From contig JAUWDP010000073.1 in NCBI GenBank assembly GCA_030608725.1, positions 1 to 6,090 of the forward strand: DNA of 6,090 bases. Reading direction: 5' to 3'. This stretch comes from Candidatus Bathyarchaeota archaeon. Its GTDB lineage: Archaea > Thermoproteota > Bathyarchaeia > TCS64. Made by a program: the position numbers and the translations under genes. How positions within the stretch are numbered: the first letter of the stretch is position 1; each line of letters starts with the position of its first letter. This document shows, one piece after another, positions 4,829 to 6,090 of this stretch. The notes beneath the pieces are model-generated. The model ran no database searches and was not told the DNA's origin. It saw only the letters and a list, made by a program, of their open reading frames with translations.

Positions 4829-6090
4829 TCAGAGGTTCTCTATCTCAACTCGCTCTATTTCGTTAGCATGTTCGAAGCCGAATATCTTTGAGTAGAAGTA
4901 CAGCTCTGCCTCAAGGCTTCGCCTTATGTTCTTGGCTTGGCGGAACCCGTGCTGTTCGCCCTCAAAGGGTATATACGCCACCGGGCGGCCCTTCCTTCTA
5001 AGTGCCTCAAATATTAGTTCCGCCTGGTTGGGGGGAACCACCTTGTCCTCCAGCCCCTGGAATAGAATCAGGGGGGCGTCTATCTGGTCGAGGAAGTTGA
5101 TAGCTGATCGGTTATGGTAGAGGTCCTCTCTCTCGGGGTAGGGTCCTACCAGGGAGTCCAGGTACCTCGACTCGAATTTATGGGTGTCCCCAACGAAGAC
5201 TCGGAGGTCGCTTATTCCGTAGTAGCTTGCTCCGGCCTTGAATAGGTCCCGGAAGGTCAACGCGTTGATTGTGGTGTATCCCCCAGCGCTTCCCCCGCGG
5301 ATGGCAAGTTTTTCCGCATCGACCTGCCCCGTATATACTAGGTACTTCGCGGCGTTCACACAGTCATCGACATCCACGATGCCCCATTGGCCCTTGAGCC
5401 TATCCCTGTACTCCCTCCCATAACCCGTGCTCCCACCATAGTTCACGTCCACGACGGCGATGCCGCGGCTGGTCCAGAACTGGATCCCCCAAGACAACGT
5501 TGTGGAGGTGGCTCCTGTGGGTCCGCCGTGGATAAATACCAGCAGTGGAGGGAGATCTCCAGGCGGCGCCGTGTAGTCCCTGTTCTCCGGTTTGTAGAAT
5601 ATTGCGTGGGCTGTTAGCCCCTTCTCCGTGGGGAACTCTATGGGCTCCGGCTTTGAAAGGTAACCTTGGTTAACGGATATGTCGCTGGATCTCTTCAACA
5701 CATCGATTTCGTGGGTGCTCAGGTCCAGCTTGACGATGGATGGAGCCTCACGTGGGGAGCCCCCAACGAACACAGCGTGCCCCTTCGATATGTGGAGGTC
5801 TGAGACGCTGGTGTACGGGGTTTCGATGGTTTCCAGGTCGCCTTCCTCCGTATTCAATCGGGCGACGCTCCACGCCCCCTTATCAGTGAAGCTGCATATC
5901 AGGCTCCTCTCCGACTCGAACGCGTAGTTTGACATCGCGAAGACCCAGTGGGGAACCGCGAACTCCGCCTTTCTTTGGCAGACAGATTCCACCTCGCCGC
6001 CTCTCCAGCGGTAAAGGTTCCACCAGTTGCTCCTGTCCGATATGAAGTAAAGGACGCTTTCAGGTGACCAAACGGGCTGCATGATAGACT
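4829..6090 (-). CDS. S9 family serine peptidase (acylaminoacyl-peptidase/prolyl oligopeptidase type), 5' end beyond window
   Basis: The minus strand is open from the right edge to a TGA at 4829-4831. From the first Met (6080-6082) 417 residues are visible, but the frame stays open upstream, and family members run about 600-700 residues, so the N-terminus is missing. The visible part starts in the last blades of the beta-propeller (WSPESVLYFISDRSNWWNLYRW, residues 5-26). It then passes into the alpha/beta-hydrolase domain from about residue 145. Key sites from the first visible Met are HGGP (185-188, oxyanion-hole loop), GGS265AGGY (nucleophile Ser265), GLED346 (catalytic Asp) and EQH378GF (catalytic His). 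The triad is intact and in the expected order, so an active peptidase removing short or N-acylated peptides in the cytoplasm is likely. No signal peptide can be judged. The DUF364 gene follows on the same strand after a 153-base gap. The exact subfamily (DPP-, APEH- or POP-like) cannot be settled without the N-terminus. Confidence 0.93.
   Translation of the reverse strand, partial: SIMQPVWSPESVLYFISDRSNWWNLYRWRGGEVESVCQRKAEFAVPHWVFAMSNYAFESERSLICSFTDKGAWSVARLNTEEGDLETIETPYTSVSDLHISKGHAVFVGGSPREAPSIVKLDLSTHEIDVLKRSSDISVNQGYLSKPEPIEFPTEKGLTAHAIFYKPENRDYTAPPGDLPPLLVFIHGGPTGATSTTLSWGIQFWTSRGIAVVDVNYGGSTGYGREYRDRLKGQWGIVDVDDCVNAAKYLVYTGQVDAEKLAIRGGSAGGYTTINALTFRDLFKAGASYYGISDLRVFVGDTHKFESRYLDSLVGPYPEREDLYHNRSAINFLDQIDAPLILFQGLEDKVVPPNQAELIFEALRRKGRPVAYIPFEGEQHGFRQAKNIRRSLEAELYFYSKIFGFEHANEIERVEIENL

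Noticed and set aside
4866..4880. GTTCGAAGCC, resembling a tRNA T-loop
   Set aside because: It lies inside the peptidase coding sequence, and no matching acceptor, D-arm or anticodon stem is found on either strand.

Overview
The window reads like a piece of an anaerobic archaeal chromosome. This is an inference from content and signals, not a taxonomic assignment. Several genes have AT-rich TATA-like elements at archaeal distances from their starts. The likely start of the racemase gene suits a leaderless mRNA. The gene set (DUF169, C_GCAxxG_C_C protein, 2x[4Fe-4S] ferredoxin, DUF4213/DUF364 protein, S9 peptidase, isoprenylcysteine-methyltransferase-like membrane protein) is typical of anaerobic archaea and also occurs in some anaerobic bacteria. 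Most genes are GC-rich in the third codon position. The middle of the window (about 1430-3180) is clearly more AT-rich.

Left block (1-1426), cysteine-rich and redox-flavoured. A DUF169 gene on the minus strand is cut by the window's left edge. Just upstream of it, on the same strand, is a 98-residue cysteine-rich protein of unknown function. A compact two-way promoter region (526-582) separates this pair from a plus-strand C_GCAxxG_C_C gene. That gene converges on a minus-strand 71-residue ferredoxin with two 4Fe-4S cysteine sets. The proximity suggests a shared redox role, but no pathway can be named.

Middle block (1427-3184), AT-rich and gene-poor. From about 1500 to 2040 the plus strand is about two thirds A+C, with no convincing gene. 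It is followed by two overlapping micro-ORFs (2065-2130 and 2120-2227), the first weakly resembling the N-terminus of HisB, and by a ribosome-binding-site-like sequence with no gene. This looks like decayed or non-coding DNA. Next comes an AT-rich gene for an integral-membrane ICMT/PEMT-like methyltransferase, probably starting at a GTG (2378) rather than at the upstream TTG. A T-rich stretch follows it.

Right block (3185-6090), GC-rich. A plus-strand aspartate/glutamate racemase-family gene has an unusual Thr/Cys active-site pair, as in E. coli YgeA. It converges, with a 12-base gap, on a minus-strand DUF4213/DUF364 gene. Upstream of that, on the same strand, is a prolyl-oligopeptidase-family (S9) peptidase whose N-terminal part lies beyond the right edge. 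Its Ser, Asp and His catalytic residues are all inside the window.

I found no tRNA, rRNA, CRISPR array, insertion sequence or attachment site. I did not find a clear new multi-gene system. The best leads are the Cys-rich cluster on the left, the skewed gene-free region, and the racemase active site.
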